Source: CAWAVN01 sp963825075 (GTDB lineage: Bacteria; Planctomycetota; Planctomycetia; Planctomycetales; Planctomycetaceae). Taken from it: a stretch of DNA of 64,000 nt. The translations under genes and the position numbers were made by a program. Position 1 is the stretch's first letter, and each line of letters starts with the position of its first letter. The notes under the pieces were generated by a model. That model was not told where the DNA came from and did no database searches. It saw nothing but the letters and a program-made list of their open reading frames with translations. The stretch spans positions 124,001 through 188,000 of the forward strand of contig CAWGRX010000019.1 in the NCBI GenBank assembly GCA_963825075.1. The letters run 5' to 3'. Shown here one piece after another: positions 50,541 to 59,054 of this stretch.

Positions 50541-53234
50541 ATGCTTGACCAAGTCAAAGACCTGGCCGTGACCGGGATCGACCCCGACGAGATGGAAGAG
50601 TGGTTCGATTCCCTGGACGATGTGCTGCACCGCTACGGCCCCAAGCAACTCCAGGAACTGTTGGTGGTATTGCAGGAGCGGGCGTATCACCGCGGGGTCA
50701 CCACGCCGTTCACGGCCAATACGCCTTACATCAATACGATTCCGCTGGACAAGCAGCCGCGGTATCCCGGCGATTTGGAGATCGAACGCCGGATCAAAAG
50801 CCTGATTCGCTGGAACGCGATGGCGATGGTGCACCGGGCCAACAAACATTTTCCGGGCCTGGGTGGACACATCTCGACGTTTGCCTCCTCGGCGACGCTT
50901 TACGAAGTGGGCTTCAATCATTTCTTCCAGGCGCGGACGAAAGAGCACACGGGCGATCTGGTGTATTTCCAAGGCCACGCCGCTCCGGGAATGTATGCCC
51001 GCGCGTTTCTGGAAGGCCGCTTGGATGAAAGCCATCTCGAAAAGTTCCGCCGGGAGATCCCGCGCGGCACCGGGCTGTCGTCCTATCCGCACCCCTGGCT
51101 GATGCCCCACTTTTGGCAGTTCCCCACGGTGTCGATGGGGCTGGGGCCGATCACGGCGATTTATCACGCGCGGTTTTTAAGGTATCTGGAACACCGGGGC
51201 CTGCTCGATACCAGCCAATCGCACGTGTGGTGTTTTGTGGGCGACGGCGAATGCGACGAGCCGGAAACTTTGGGGGCGATCACGCTCGCTTCGCGGGAAC
51301 GGCTGGACAATTTGATCTTCGTTATCAACTGCAACCTTCAGCGGCTCGACGGCCCGGTCCGTGGGAACGGGAAGATTATCCAGGAACTGGAAGCCGCGTT
51401 CCGCGGGGCCGGCTGGAACTGCATTAAGGTCATCTGGGGCAACGATTGGGATCCGCTTTTGGCGGAAGACCACGAAGGGCACCTCGTCAAGCGCATGGGC
51501 GAGATTGTGGACGGGCAGTATCAGAAATACTCCGTGGAATCCGGGGATTACATTCGCAAGCATTTCTTCGGCGTCTCGGAAGACCTCCAGGAAATGGTCG
51601 CCCATCTCTCGGACGAGAAGCTCAACAAGATGCGCCGCGGAGGGCACGATCCCGAAAAAGTTTTTGCTGCGTTCAAGTCGGCGGTCGATCATCACGCCGG
51701 GCCGACGGTGATTCTCGCCAAGACCATCAAAGGCTACGGCCTGGGCGAAGCCGGTGAAGGCCGGAATACCACGCATAACGAAAAGAAGCTCGCCGACGAT
51801 GAGCTGCGAAACTTCCGCTCGCGGTTTGCGATTCCCGTGGGCGACGACCAGGTGGCCAAAGCCCCATTCTACCGCCCGCCGGAAGACAGCGAAGAGATGC
51901 AGTATCTCAAAGGCCGCCGGGAGGCTTTGGGCGGGTCTCTCCCCGCGCGGAAGCCGACGGATGAACGCCTGGAAGTGCCTCCGCTCGAAAAATTCAAGAG
52001 GCAACTCGAAGGCAGCGGCGACAAGGAAGCCGCCACCACGCAGGCCTTCAGCAGCTTGATAATGGCGCTTTTGAAGGACAAGAACATCGGCAAGCGGATT
52101 GTGCCGATTATCCCCGACGAGGCCCGCACGTTCGGGATGGAGGGTCTGTTCTCGATGGCCGGCATCTATGCCAGCAAAGGGCAACTTTACGAACCCGTCG
52201 ATGCCGGAACCTTGATGTATTACAAGGAAGCCAAAAATGGCCAGGTGCTGGAAGAAGGCATCAACGAAGCCGGGGCGATTTCGTCGTTCATCGCCGCGGG
52301 CACGGCCTATTCCAACCTGGGCATCAACATGGTGCCGTTTTACATTTACTATTCGATGTTCGGCTTTCAGCGGGTGGGCGATTTGATCTGGGCCGCCGCC
52401 GACTCCCGCACGAAAGGCTTCCTCGTCGGCGGGACTGCGGGGCGGACGACGCTCAATGGCGAAGGCCTCCAGCACGAAGACGGCCACAGCCATCTCATCG
52501 CCACCACCATTCACAACCTCAAGGCTTACGATCCCGCGTATGCCTACGAGCTGGCGGTGATTATCCAAGACGGCCTCAGGCGGATGTACGCCGAGGGCGA
52601 GGAGATTTTCTATTACATCACCGTCTATAACGAAACCTATCCGCAGCCCTCGATTCCCGAAAACGGCGATGTCAAGCAGGGCATTCTTAAGGGAATGTAT
52701 AAGCTCAAAAGCACGGACGCCAACAACACGGAGCAAAAGCTTCGGCCGCAACTCTTCGGCAGCGGGACGATTCTCCGCGAGGTCGAAAAAGCCCAAGTCA
52801 TCCTGGCTGACAAATACGGCATTTCCAGCGATTTGTGGAGCGTGACCAGCTACACCGAACTCTGCCGGGACGCCCAGGCCGCGGCCCGCTGGAACCGGCT
52901 GCATCCCGGCGAAGAGCCGAAGAAGTCGTACCTGGAGGAACTCTTCGCGGGGCACGAGGGGCCGTTTGTTGCCTCCAGCGATTACGTCCGGCTGGTGGCC
53001 GACCAAATCCGGCAATTCCTGCCCAGCCCCTATACGACGTTGGGCACCGACGGTTTCGGCCGCAGCGACACCCGCGAAGCGCTCCGGCGGTTCTTCGAAG
53101 TCGATGCGGCCCACGTCGCCTATGCCGCGCTCGAAGCCCTCGCCCGGCAAGGCCAATTCGACAAAGCCCGCCTGCCGGAGGTCCTCAACGAGTTGGACAT
53201 CGACCCCGACCAAGTGGACCCGGCGACGGCGTAA
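50541..53234 (+). CDS. aceE: pyruvate dehydrogenase E1 component (homodimeric)
   Basis: Decarboxylates pyruvate with thiamine diphosphate and acetylates the E2 lipoyl arm. The 897-residue protein is the alpha2 type. The ThDP motif is GDGECDEPETLGAITLASRERLDNLIFVINCNLQRLDGP (GDG...N). Substrate and cofactor segments are FQGHAAPGMYARAFLEGRL, LAKTIKGYGLGEAGEGRNTTH, IVPIIPDEARTFGMEGLF, MVPFYIYYSMFGFQRVGDL and GTAGRTTLNGEGLQHEDGHS. Length and motifs match E. coli AceE (887). It is first in an aceE-aceF-(hicBA)-lpdA cluster. Confidence 0.97.
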   Translation: MLDQVKDLAVTGIDPDEMEEWFDSLDDVLHRYGPKQLQELLVVLQERAYHRGVTTPFTANTPYINTIPLDKQPRYPGDLEIERRIKSLIRWNAMAMVHRANKHFPGLGGHISTFASSATLYEVGFNHFFQARTKEHTGDLVYFQGHAAPGMYARAFLEGRLDESHLEKFRREIPRGTGLSSYPHPWLMPHFWQFPTVSMGLGPITAIYHARFLRYLEHRGLLDTSQSHVWCFVGDGECDEPETLGAITLASRERLDNLIFVINCNLQRLDGPVRGNGKIIQELEAAFRGAGWNCIKVIWGNDWDPLLAEDHEGHLVKRMGEIVDGQYQKYSVESGDYIRKHFFGVSEDLQEMVAHLSDEKLNKMRRGGHDPEKVFAAFKSAVDHHAGPTVILAKTIKGYGLGEAGEGRNTTHNEKKLADDELRNFRSRFAIPVGDDQVAKAPFYRPPEDSEEMQYLKGRREALGGSLPARKPTDERLEVPPLEKFKRQLEGSGDKEAATTQAFSSLIMALLKDKNIGKRIVPIIPDEARTFGMEGLFSMAGIYASKGQLYEPVDAGTLMYYKEAKNGQVLEEGINEAGAISSFIAAGTAYSNLGINMVPFYIYYSMFGFQRVGDLIWAAADSRTKGFLVGGTAGRTTLNGEGLQHEDGHSHLIATTIHNLKAYDPAYAYELAVIIQDGLRRMYAEGEEIFYYITVYNETYPQPSIPENGDVKQGILKGMYKLKSTDANNTEQKLRPQLFGSGTILREVEKAQVILADKYGISSDLWSVTSYTELCRDAQAAARWNRLHPGEEPKKSYLEELFAGHEGPFVASSDYVRLVADQIRQFLPSPYTTLGTDGFGRSDTREALRRFFEVDAAHVAYAALEALARQGQFDKARLPEVLNELDIDPDQVDPATA

Positions 53235-53371
53235 TATAGTCTCAACGACCAATAGTTTTTCACTCCTCATTCCCAAGTTCCCGCTTCGGAATGAGGGAAA
53301 GAATCGCCAATTTCAATTAGGCTCCCATTGAACTGTTCTGGCACTTGTTATTGACCGATTGGAAAGCACGA

Positions 53372-54763
53372 ATGGCGATCGAGTTCAAACTTCCGGAAGT
53401 CTCTGAAGGCGTCGAGTCGGCGGACATCGCGGAGATTCTGGTTTCCGAAGGCGATGTGATCGAGAAGGATCAAATCGTCATGGAAGTCGAGACCGAGAAA
53501 GCGGTCGTGGAACTCCCTTGCCCGCACGCGGGAAAAATCACGAAGGTCCACGTTTCGGAAGGGGACTCCGTCGATGTGGGGGCAGTGCTGCTCAGCATCG
53601 AAGTCAGCGAATCGGCCGAGAAGAAAGAATCGCCGAAGCCGCAGCAAGATGACGGAGAGAAAACCGCAGAGCCTCGGAAACCGGACAAGGAACCGGAAAA
53701 AGCCGAAGCGACCCAAAAGGCCGAGCGAGAGCCGGCGCTGCAGCGGGCTGGTTGGCCGGACATGGCCAAGGGTCTGGAAGAGCACGGCGATCACGCCCCG
53801 GCCGTCGCTACCGAAGCCACGAGGGCTTTGGTTTGGCGAGAAGAGCAGATGGTCCCGCCGCCCCCGGCCGCCCCTTCGACGAGGCGGTTGGCGCGGGAAC
53901 TCAACGTCGATCTGACCCGCGTCCAAGGCGGCGGATCGGGGGGACGGATCACGCAGGATGATGTCAAAGCCTATGTTCGCTCGCGAAACTCGGTCCCCAA
54001 GACAGAGGACGTGAGCGCTCCAATGGCGGAACTGCCCAGCCTGCCGAACTTCGAGAAATTCGGCCCGATCCAAAGGCAGCCGCTCAACAAGCTCGCCCGC
54101 ACCGCCGCCAACCAGCTGAGCCTCGCGTGGCGGACGATTCCGCACGTCACCCAGCACGACCTGGCCGATGTGACCGACATCGAAGCCGCCCGCAAAGCCT
54201 ACATGCAGGGCGTGGGCAAGAACGGCCCCAAAATCACGATGACGGCGATCCTCGTCAAAGCCGTGATCGCGCCTTTGAAGATGTTCTCCAACTTCAATGC
54301 CAGTTTCGACGCCGGCAGCAATGAATTGATCTTGAAGCAGTATTACCACATCGGCGTCGCAGTGGACACGGAGTACGGTTTGGTCGTCCCCGTCATACGG
54401 GATTGCGACCAGAAAAGCATCCTCGAAATCGCAGACGAAATCACGGCGATCGCCCAGTCCGCCCGCGACCGCAAGCTCAGCATGGAAGACATGCAGGGTG
54501 GGACGTTTACGATCACGAACTTGGGCGGCATCGGGGGCACGGCATTCACGCCGATCATCAATCATCCCGAAGTCGCCATCCTGGGCATGTCGCGGAGCGT
54601 GAAGCAGTTGGAACTCAAAGACGGCCGGCCCGTGGAGCGGCTGAAGTTGCCTTTGTCGCTGTCGTACGATCACCGCGTCATCAACGGAGCCGACGCCGCA
54701 AGATTCATCGTCCGCCTCTCGCACGCCCTGTCCGACTTTATGGCCCTGTTGGTGGAGTGCTGA
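53372..54763 (+). CDS. aceF: pyruvate dehydrogenase E2, dihydrolipoamide acetyltransferase
   Basis: Transfers the acetyl group to CoA. The 463-residue protein starts at ATG 53372 (MAIEFKLPEVSEGVESADIA). It has one lipoyl domain with the lipoylated lysine in EVETEKAVVELP (residue about 43), a charged, Ala/Glu-rich linker (about 80-145), a peripheral subunit-binding domain (PSTRRLARELNVDLTRVQG), and the C-terminal catalytic domain ending LSYDHRVINGADAARFI (DHRxxxG catalytic His). One lipoyl domain distinguishes it from the three in E. coli AceF. Genes for E1 (before) and E3 (after) flank it. Confidence 0.96.
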   Translation: MAIEFKLPEVSEGVESADIAEILVSEGDVIEKDQIVMEVETEKAVVELPCPHAGKITKVHVSEGDSVDVGAVLLSIEVSESAEKKESPKPQQDDGEKTAEPRKPDKEPEKAEATQKAEREPALQRAGWPDMAKGLEEHGDHAPAVATEATRALVWREEQMVPPPPAAPSTRRLARELNVDLTRVQGGGSGGRITQDDVKAYVRSRNSVPKTEDVSAPMAELPSLPNFEKFGPIQRQPLNKLARTAANQLSLAWRTIPHVTQHDLADVTDIEAARKAYMQGVGKNGPKITMTAILVKAVIAPLKMFSNFNASFDAGSNELILKQYYHIGVAVDTEYGLVVPVIRDCDQKSILEIADEITAIAQSARDRKLSMEDMQGGTFTITNLGGIGGTAFTPIINHPEVAILGMSRSVKQLELKDGRPVERLKLPLSLSYDHRVINGADAARFIVRLSHALSDFMALLVEC

Positions 54764-54807
54764 AGCGTTTGATAAGATAAGGACGTTCTATTCTTTTGGA
54801 GTCTTTT

Positions 54808-55018
54808 ATGGCGGCGACTTATACGGCTGTTGTCCAGCAGCACGGCGAATGGTGGATCGGTTGGGTCGAAGAAGTCCCCGGCGTCAACTCTCAAGGCCAA
54901 ACGCGTGAGGAATTACTGGAGAACCTCCGTGATGCCTTGGAGGAAGCGCTGGAAATGAACCGGGCGGAAGCGCGCGGCCGCAAAAGGTGCCTACGAGGAA
55001 GTGAGCCTCCCGGTGTGA
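54808..55018 (+). CDS. hicB: HicB-like antitoxin, one apparent frameshift
   Basis: It starts at ATG 54808 (MAATYTAVVQQHGEWWIGWVEEVPG). The HicB N-terminal fold follows: VNSQGQTREELLENLRDALEEALEMNRAEA, with the typical GxTxEEAxxNLxEAL. The natural HicB end GAYEEVSLPV, ending in TGA at 55016-55018, lies one base out of frame. Removing one C near 54971-54976 (gcgcgcggcc) restores it. The stop then overlaps the GTG of hicA by four bases (GTGA), as expected for a coupled pair. A single open frame that continues directly into HicA exists only because of this shift. Confidence 0.72.
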
Positions 55019-55200
55019 AGCGGCGCAAACTCATCGCTCACCTGAGGCAACATGGGTGCCTCTTGGTCCGGGAAGGCCGGCGGCATTCATGGTGGGGCAA
55101 TCCGGCCAATAACCGTCGTTCCGCTGTTCCCCGGCACACCGAGATTCCCGATCCCCTCGCACGGAAGATTTGCCGTGATCTCGGCATTCCAGAGCCGTAA
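55015..55200 (+). CDS. hicA: HicA-like mRNA interferase toxin
   Basis: A 61-residue protein from GTG 55015 (VKRRKLIAHLRQHGCLLVREGRRHSWW). It has the double-stranded RNA-binding-like HicA fold with the catalytic histidine in GRRHSWWGNP. The end PRHTEIPDPLARKICRDLGI contains the family's typical VPxHxExxxxxxxxIxKxLGI pattern. HicA cleaves mRNA; HicB inhibits it. Its start overlaps the hicB stop. It is embedded between aceF and lpdA, an unusual position for an addiction module. Confidence 0.85.
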   Translation: MKRRKLIAHLRQHGCLLVREGRRHSWWGNPANNRRSAVPRHTEIPDPLARKICRDLGIPEP

Positions 55201-55340
55201 AGTTAATAAAGTTGCCATCGTCCACGAGCCAATCAAAAGGTTCTCTCGTCAGGGGGCAGTGTCCACTTGACTTACTCCCAACCGTGCTTGTTGTCCTGGT
55301 CCGCACAGCCCCTAACCTATTGACGTTGGATTCATCACTG

Positions 55341-57149
55341 ATGTCTATCGAGTTCAAACTGCCGGAAGTTTCTGAGGGCGTGGAATCCGCGGATGTGGCG
55401 GAGGTCCTGGTTTCCGAGGGCGATACCATCACGGAAGGGCAAAACGTGATGGAGTTGGAGACCGAAAAAGCCGTCGTGGAATTGCCTTGCCCGCACGCCG
55501 GCCGCGTGGAGAGGATCCATGTCTCACCGGGCGATACGGTCGAAATCGGCCAAGTGCTGCTGACGATCGCCGAGTCCCCCGAAGCCGCCGAGGAAAAGCC
55601 CCAACAACAATCGCCCCCCCAGGCTGAGAACAAGCAACAAACCAAGGAAAAACCCAAACCCGAACCGTCCAAACAACAACAACGGCAAACCCAGCCGGCC
55701 AAACCCTCGGCGGGCGAAAAACCGTCGGGCGGCAAGCCGCTGAAAGTGGTGGTCTTGGGCGGCGGGCCGGGCGGTTATCCGGCGGCGTTCGAGGCGGCGG
55801 ACCACGGCATGGAGGTCACGCTCGTCGATGACGAAGTCAAACCCGGCGGCGTGTGCCTGCACCGGGGCTGCATTCCCTCCAAAGCGCTGTTGCACGTGGC
55901 GAAGCTGATCCACGAAGCCCGCGAAGCCTCGGCCTGGGGAATCACCTACGGCGAGCCACAGATCGATCTCGACAAACTTCGCTCCTTCAAATCCGGCGTG
56001 GTGGAAAAACTGACCGGCGGGATCGAGCAGCTCGGCAAAATGCGGGGCGTGACCATGCTCCGCGGCCGGGGCAGTTTTGTCAATTCCAATACCTTGAGCG
56101 TCAAACTCCACGACGGCGGCGATCAAGAACTCAAGTTCGACAAAGCCATCATCGCCACCGGCTCTTCGCCCGCAATGCCGGAGGTGTTCAACATCGGCGA
56201 CGAGCGGGTGATGGATTCCACCGGAGCCTTGAATCTGCCGGAGATTCCCAAAACGCTCTTGGTCGTGGGCGGCGGATACATCGGCCTGGAAATGGGCAGC
56301 GTTTATGCGGCTTTGGGATCGAAAGTCACCGTTGTGGAAATGCTGTCGGGATTGCTGCCAGGTGCGGATCGCGATCTGGTTCGGCCGCTGCATCAGCGAT
56401 TGAAGGATCAATTCGAGGCGATTCACCTCAAAACGAAAATCCAATCGCTCGAAGCGACGGACGCGGGAATCGTTGCCAAGATGGAAGGCGAAGCCGCCCC
56501 GAAGGAGCAAACTTTCGATCGCGTGTTGATCGCCATCGGCCGCCGGCCCAATTCCAAGGGTTTTGGACTGGAAAACACGCAGGCGGAAGTCGATGAGAAA
56601 GGATTCATCAAGGTCAACCGCAAACGGCAGACGACCGATCCGAATTTGCTGGCCATCGGCGACGTAGCGGGCGAGCCAATGCTGGCTCATAAAGCGACGC
56701 GGGAAGGCCGAGTCGCGGTGGAAGCGTTGGCGGGCGAGCCGGCGGAGTTCGATAACGTGGCGATCCCGGCGGTGGTCTTTACCGATCCGGAAGTCGCCTG
56801 GTGCGGATTGACGGAAAACGAAGCCAAGGAGCAGGGCCTTAATGTGCAGGTCACGCGGTTTCCCTGGGGAGCCTCCGGGCGGGCCCAAACGATCGATCGG
56901 CCCGAAGGGATGACCAAGCTCATCGTCGATCCCGACACCGAGCGGGTGCTGGGCATGGGAATCGTCGGCCCCAGTGCGGGGGAGTTGATCGCAGAGGGCG
57001 TTCTGGCGGTGGAGATGGCGGCAGTGGCCCGCGACGTGGCCGAGACCATCCACGCGCACCCCACGCTTTCGGAAACGATTATGGAATCCGCCGAAGCCGC
57101 CTTCGGCCAGGCGACCCATATGTATCGCCCGCCCAAAAAGAAAAGTTGA
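55341..57149 (+). CDS. lpdA: dihydrolipoamide dehydrogenase (E3) with N-terminal lipoyl domain
   Basis: Reoxidises dihydrolipoamide with FAD and NAD+. The 602-residue protein starts at ATG 55341 with a lipoyl domain (SIEFKLPEVSEGVESADVAE; lysine in ELETEKAVVELP) very similar to that of aceF, then a Gln/Pro/Lys linker (about 80-135). The E3 core follows: FAD loop VVLGGGPGGYPAAFEAADHG, the redox-active disulfide CLHRGCIPSKALLH, NAD loop LVVGGGYIGLEMGSVYAALG, and the active-site HxxxxE in IHAHPTLSETIMESAEAAFG. The fused lipoyl domain is seen in some bacterial E3s. It completes the PDH cluster. Confidence 0.97.
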   Translation: MSIEFKLPEVSEGVESADVAEVLVSEGDTITEGQNVMELETEKAVVELPCPHAGRVERIHVSPGDTVEIGQVLLTIAESPEAAEEKPQQQSPPQAENKQQTKEKPKPEPSKQQQRQTQPAKPSAGEKPSGGKPLKVVVLGGGPGGYPAAFEAADHGMEVTLVDDEVKPGGVCLHRGCIPSKALLHVAKLIHEAREASAWGITYGEPQIDLDKLRSFKSGVVEKLTGGIEQLGKMRGVTMLRGRGSFVNSNTLSVKLHDGGDQELKFDKAIIATGSSPAMPEVFNIGDERVMDSTGALNLPEIPKTLLVVGGGYIGLEMGSVYAALGSKVTVVEMLSGLLPGADRDLVRPLHQRLKDQFEAIHLKTKIQSLEATDAGIVAKMEGEAAPKEQTFDRVLIAIGRRPNSKGFGLENTQAEVDEKGFIKVNRKRQTTDPNLLAIGDVAGEPMLAHKATREGRVAVEALAGEPAEFDNVAIPAVVFTDPEVAWCGLTENEAKEQGLNVQVTRFPWGASGRAQTIDRPEGMTKLIVDPDTERVLGMGIVGPSAGELIAEGVLAVEMAAVARDVAETIHAHPTLSETIMESAEAAFGQATHMYRPPKKKS

Positions 57150-57516
57150 TCGCTTCGGGCTATTGAATAAGACGGTTTGATCAGCGGAGGTAGGATGCCG
57201 CCACTACGAACGATTTTAGAGAAGTCCTGGTGTGCAGAATCTCGCAGGGCCCTGTTTCGTTTGTGCAAAAATTCGCAGGGTTCCTTCCCTTCAAAAACCC
57301 TCCTAAATCTATAAGATACCGGGAGACAGAAACTCGCCGCTCGGATTCCGTCTTAAGGTCCGTAATCCCGAGTTCTCAGGAACTTGCGAAAACCATGCCT
57401 CTGTTGCTCGGGGCGTGCCGCCCAATCGCTCTGTTCGGGGAGCGAACGACAACAAGAAATGCGTACCTGATACGACCTTTAAGCTCCCAACCGATTTTCA
57501 GAATTCGTTCTGCCCC
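57150..57516. other. intergenic region before nqrA
   Basis: About 370 bp between the PDH and Nqr clusters. It should contain an nqrA promoter. I see no gene, repeat or clear terminator. Confidence 0.4.
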
Positions 57517-58863
57517 ATGATTAAAATTACCCGCGGTTTGGATCTGCCCCTCGAAGGGGAACCGAAACAATCCATCGAAGAGGCCCGGCCGGTCGGCACC
57601 GTCGCCGTGTTGGCGCCGGATTACATCGGCATGAAGCCGACGATGGCCGTTTCGGAAGGCGACCGGGTCAAAAAGGGGCAGGTGCTGTTTCTGGACAAGA
57701 AGACCCCCGGCGTGCAATACACCGCCCCCGGCGCGGGCACAGTCGCCGCGGTCAATCGCGGAGCCAAGCGGGCGTTTCAGTCCGTGGTCATTGAATTGAA
57801 GGGCGACGAGGAAGAAGAATTTCAATCGTTTTATGATTCCGATCTGACGGGGCTTTCGCGCGAGCAGGTGCGGGAGAATCTCGTGAAATCCGGATTGTGG
57901 ACGGCGATTCGGACCCGCCCGTTCAGCAAGGTGCCCGCCACCGGTGCGGTGCCGCATTCGATTTTCGTCACCGCCCTCGACACCAACCCGCTCGCGCCCG
58001 ATCCCGAACTCATCATCGCCGAGAACGAACTGCCCTTCATTTACGGCCTCCAGGTCATTAGGCATTTGACGGACGGCAAGGTATTTCTGAGCAAACGTCC
58101 CGGAGCGAACATTCCCGGCTCGGACAGGGATTTCGTGGAGACAGCCGAATTTGCGGGGCCGCATCCCGCGGGATTGGCGGGCACGCACATCCATTATCTC
58201 GATCCGGTCAGCCTGAATAAAACCGTTTGGTGGCTGAACTATCAAGACTTGATCGCCATCGGCAAATTGTTCGTCACGGGCAAACTTTCGGAAGAGCGGG
58301 TGATTTCGCTTGCCGGCCCGGTTGTGGAACGGCCCCGGCTGCTCCGCACGCGGTTGGGGGCGAATCTTTTGGAACTCACGGAAGGCGAACTCGCCCCCGG
58401 CAACAACCGTTTGATCTCCGGTTCGGTGCTGTCCGGCCGCAAAGTTTCAGATCCGTTTCACTTTTTGGGCCGGTACCATTTGCAGGTTTCCGCCCTGGAA
58501 GAAGGCACAAACCGGGAATTCTTGGGCTGGCAGAAGCCGGGGTTTGAAACCTATTCCACGACGCGGCTGTTTGCTTCGGCGTTTTTTGGGCGGGACCGAA
58601 AATTCGCGCTCACAACCTCCCTGGGCGGAAGCAAGCGGGCGATGGTCCCGGTGGGAAGTTACGAACAGGTCATGCCCTTAGACATCCTGCCCACCCAACT
58701 GCTCCGGGCCTTGATTGTGGAAGATACCGAACAAGCCCAAGCCCTGGGCTGCCTGGAATTGGACGAAGAAGACGTGGCCCTGTGCACCTACGTTTGCCCC
58801 GGAAAATACGAATACGCCCCCCTGCTCCGCAAGACGCTTAAGACCATTGAAATCGAAGGCTAG
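57517..58863 (+). CDS. nqrA: Na+-translocating NADH:quinone oxidoreductase subunit A
   Basis: A 448-residue soluble membrane-associated subunit starting at ATG 57517 (MIKITRGLDLPLEGEPKQSI). This first segment and the GTVAVLAPDYIGMKPTMAVSEGD region are conserved in NqrA, as are VQYTAPGAGTVAAVNRG, PSK-type RTRPFSKVPATGAVPHSIFVTALDT and GPHPAGLAGTHIHYLDPVS. The final segment is ALGCLELDEEDVALCTYVCPGKYEYAPLLR. NqrA binds ubiquinone near the interface with NqrB. It heads an nqrABCDEF cluster. Confidence 0.96.
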   Translation: MIKITRGLDLPLEGEPKQSIEEARPVGTVAVLAPDYIGMKPTMAVSEGDRVKKGQVLFLDKKTPGVQYTAPGAGTVAAVNRGAKRAFQSVVIELKGDEEEEFQSFYDSDLTGLSREQVRENLVKSGLWTAIRTRPFSKVPATGAVPHSIFVTALDTNPLAPDPELIIAENELPFIYGLQVIRHLTDGKVFLSKRPGANIPGSDRDFVETAEFAGPHPAGLAGTHIHYLDPVSLNKTVWWLNYQDLIAIGKLFVTGKLSEERVISLAGPVVERPRLLRTRLGANLLELTEGELAPGNNRLISGSVLSGRKVSDPFHFLGRYHLQVSALEEGTNREFLGWQKPGFETYSTTRLFASAFFGRDRKFALTTSLGGSKRAMVPVGSYEQVMPLDILPTQLLRALIVEDTEQAQALGCLELDEEDVALCTYVCPGKYEYAPLLRKTLKTIEIEG

Positions 58864-58911
58864 CGCACCGGCCCATGCGGTCTGAGCAATTCCGAGTGAG
58901 GTTAGAGATTT

Positions 58912-58988
58912 GAGGTTAGAGGTTAGAGGATTGCAAGGGAAACATGGGAGGTGGCAGTTCAATCCTCCATCTTCTAACCTCTAACCTC
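58912..58988. repeat. imperfect inverted repeat, GAGGTTAGAGG type
   Basis: GAGGTTAGAGGTTAGAGGATTG (58912-58933) pairs with caatcctccatcttctaacc and ctctaacctc (58960-58988) with a 7-nt bulge, around a 26-nt loop. It lies between nqrA and nqrB and adds a strong stem in the operon mRNA. Confidence 0.75.
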
Positions 58989-59054
58989 ATTCAGAATTTG
59001 GAAATCGCGTCGAAACGTGCGGCCTGCCTTCGGCAAACAGAAAACGAACATAGA

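Noticed and set aside
51177..53276. 699-codon minus-strand open frame opposite aceE
   Set aside because: The sense strand encodes a complete E1 protein with ThDP motifs; the antisense frame has no recognisable domain.
54796..55200. Single fused HicB-HicA protein
   Set aside because: The HicB C-terminal GAYEEVSLPV and the GTGA stop-start overlap are in another frame; the fusion only appears because of an extra base.
55524..57119. 531-codon minus-strand open frame opposite lpdA
   Set aside because: Antisense of an obvious FAD/NAD-dependent enzyme with no family signal of its own.
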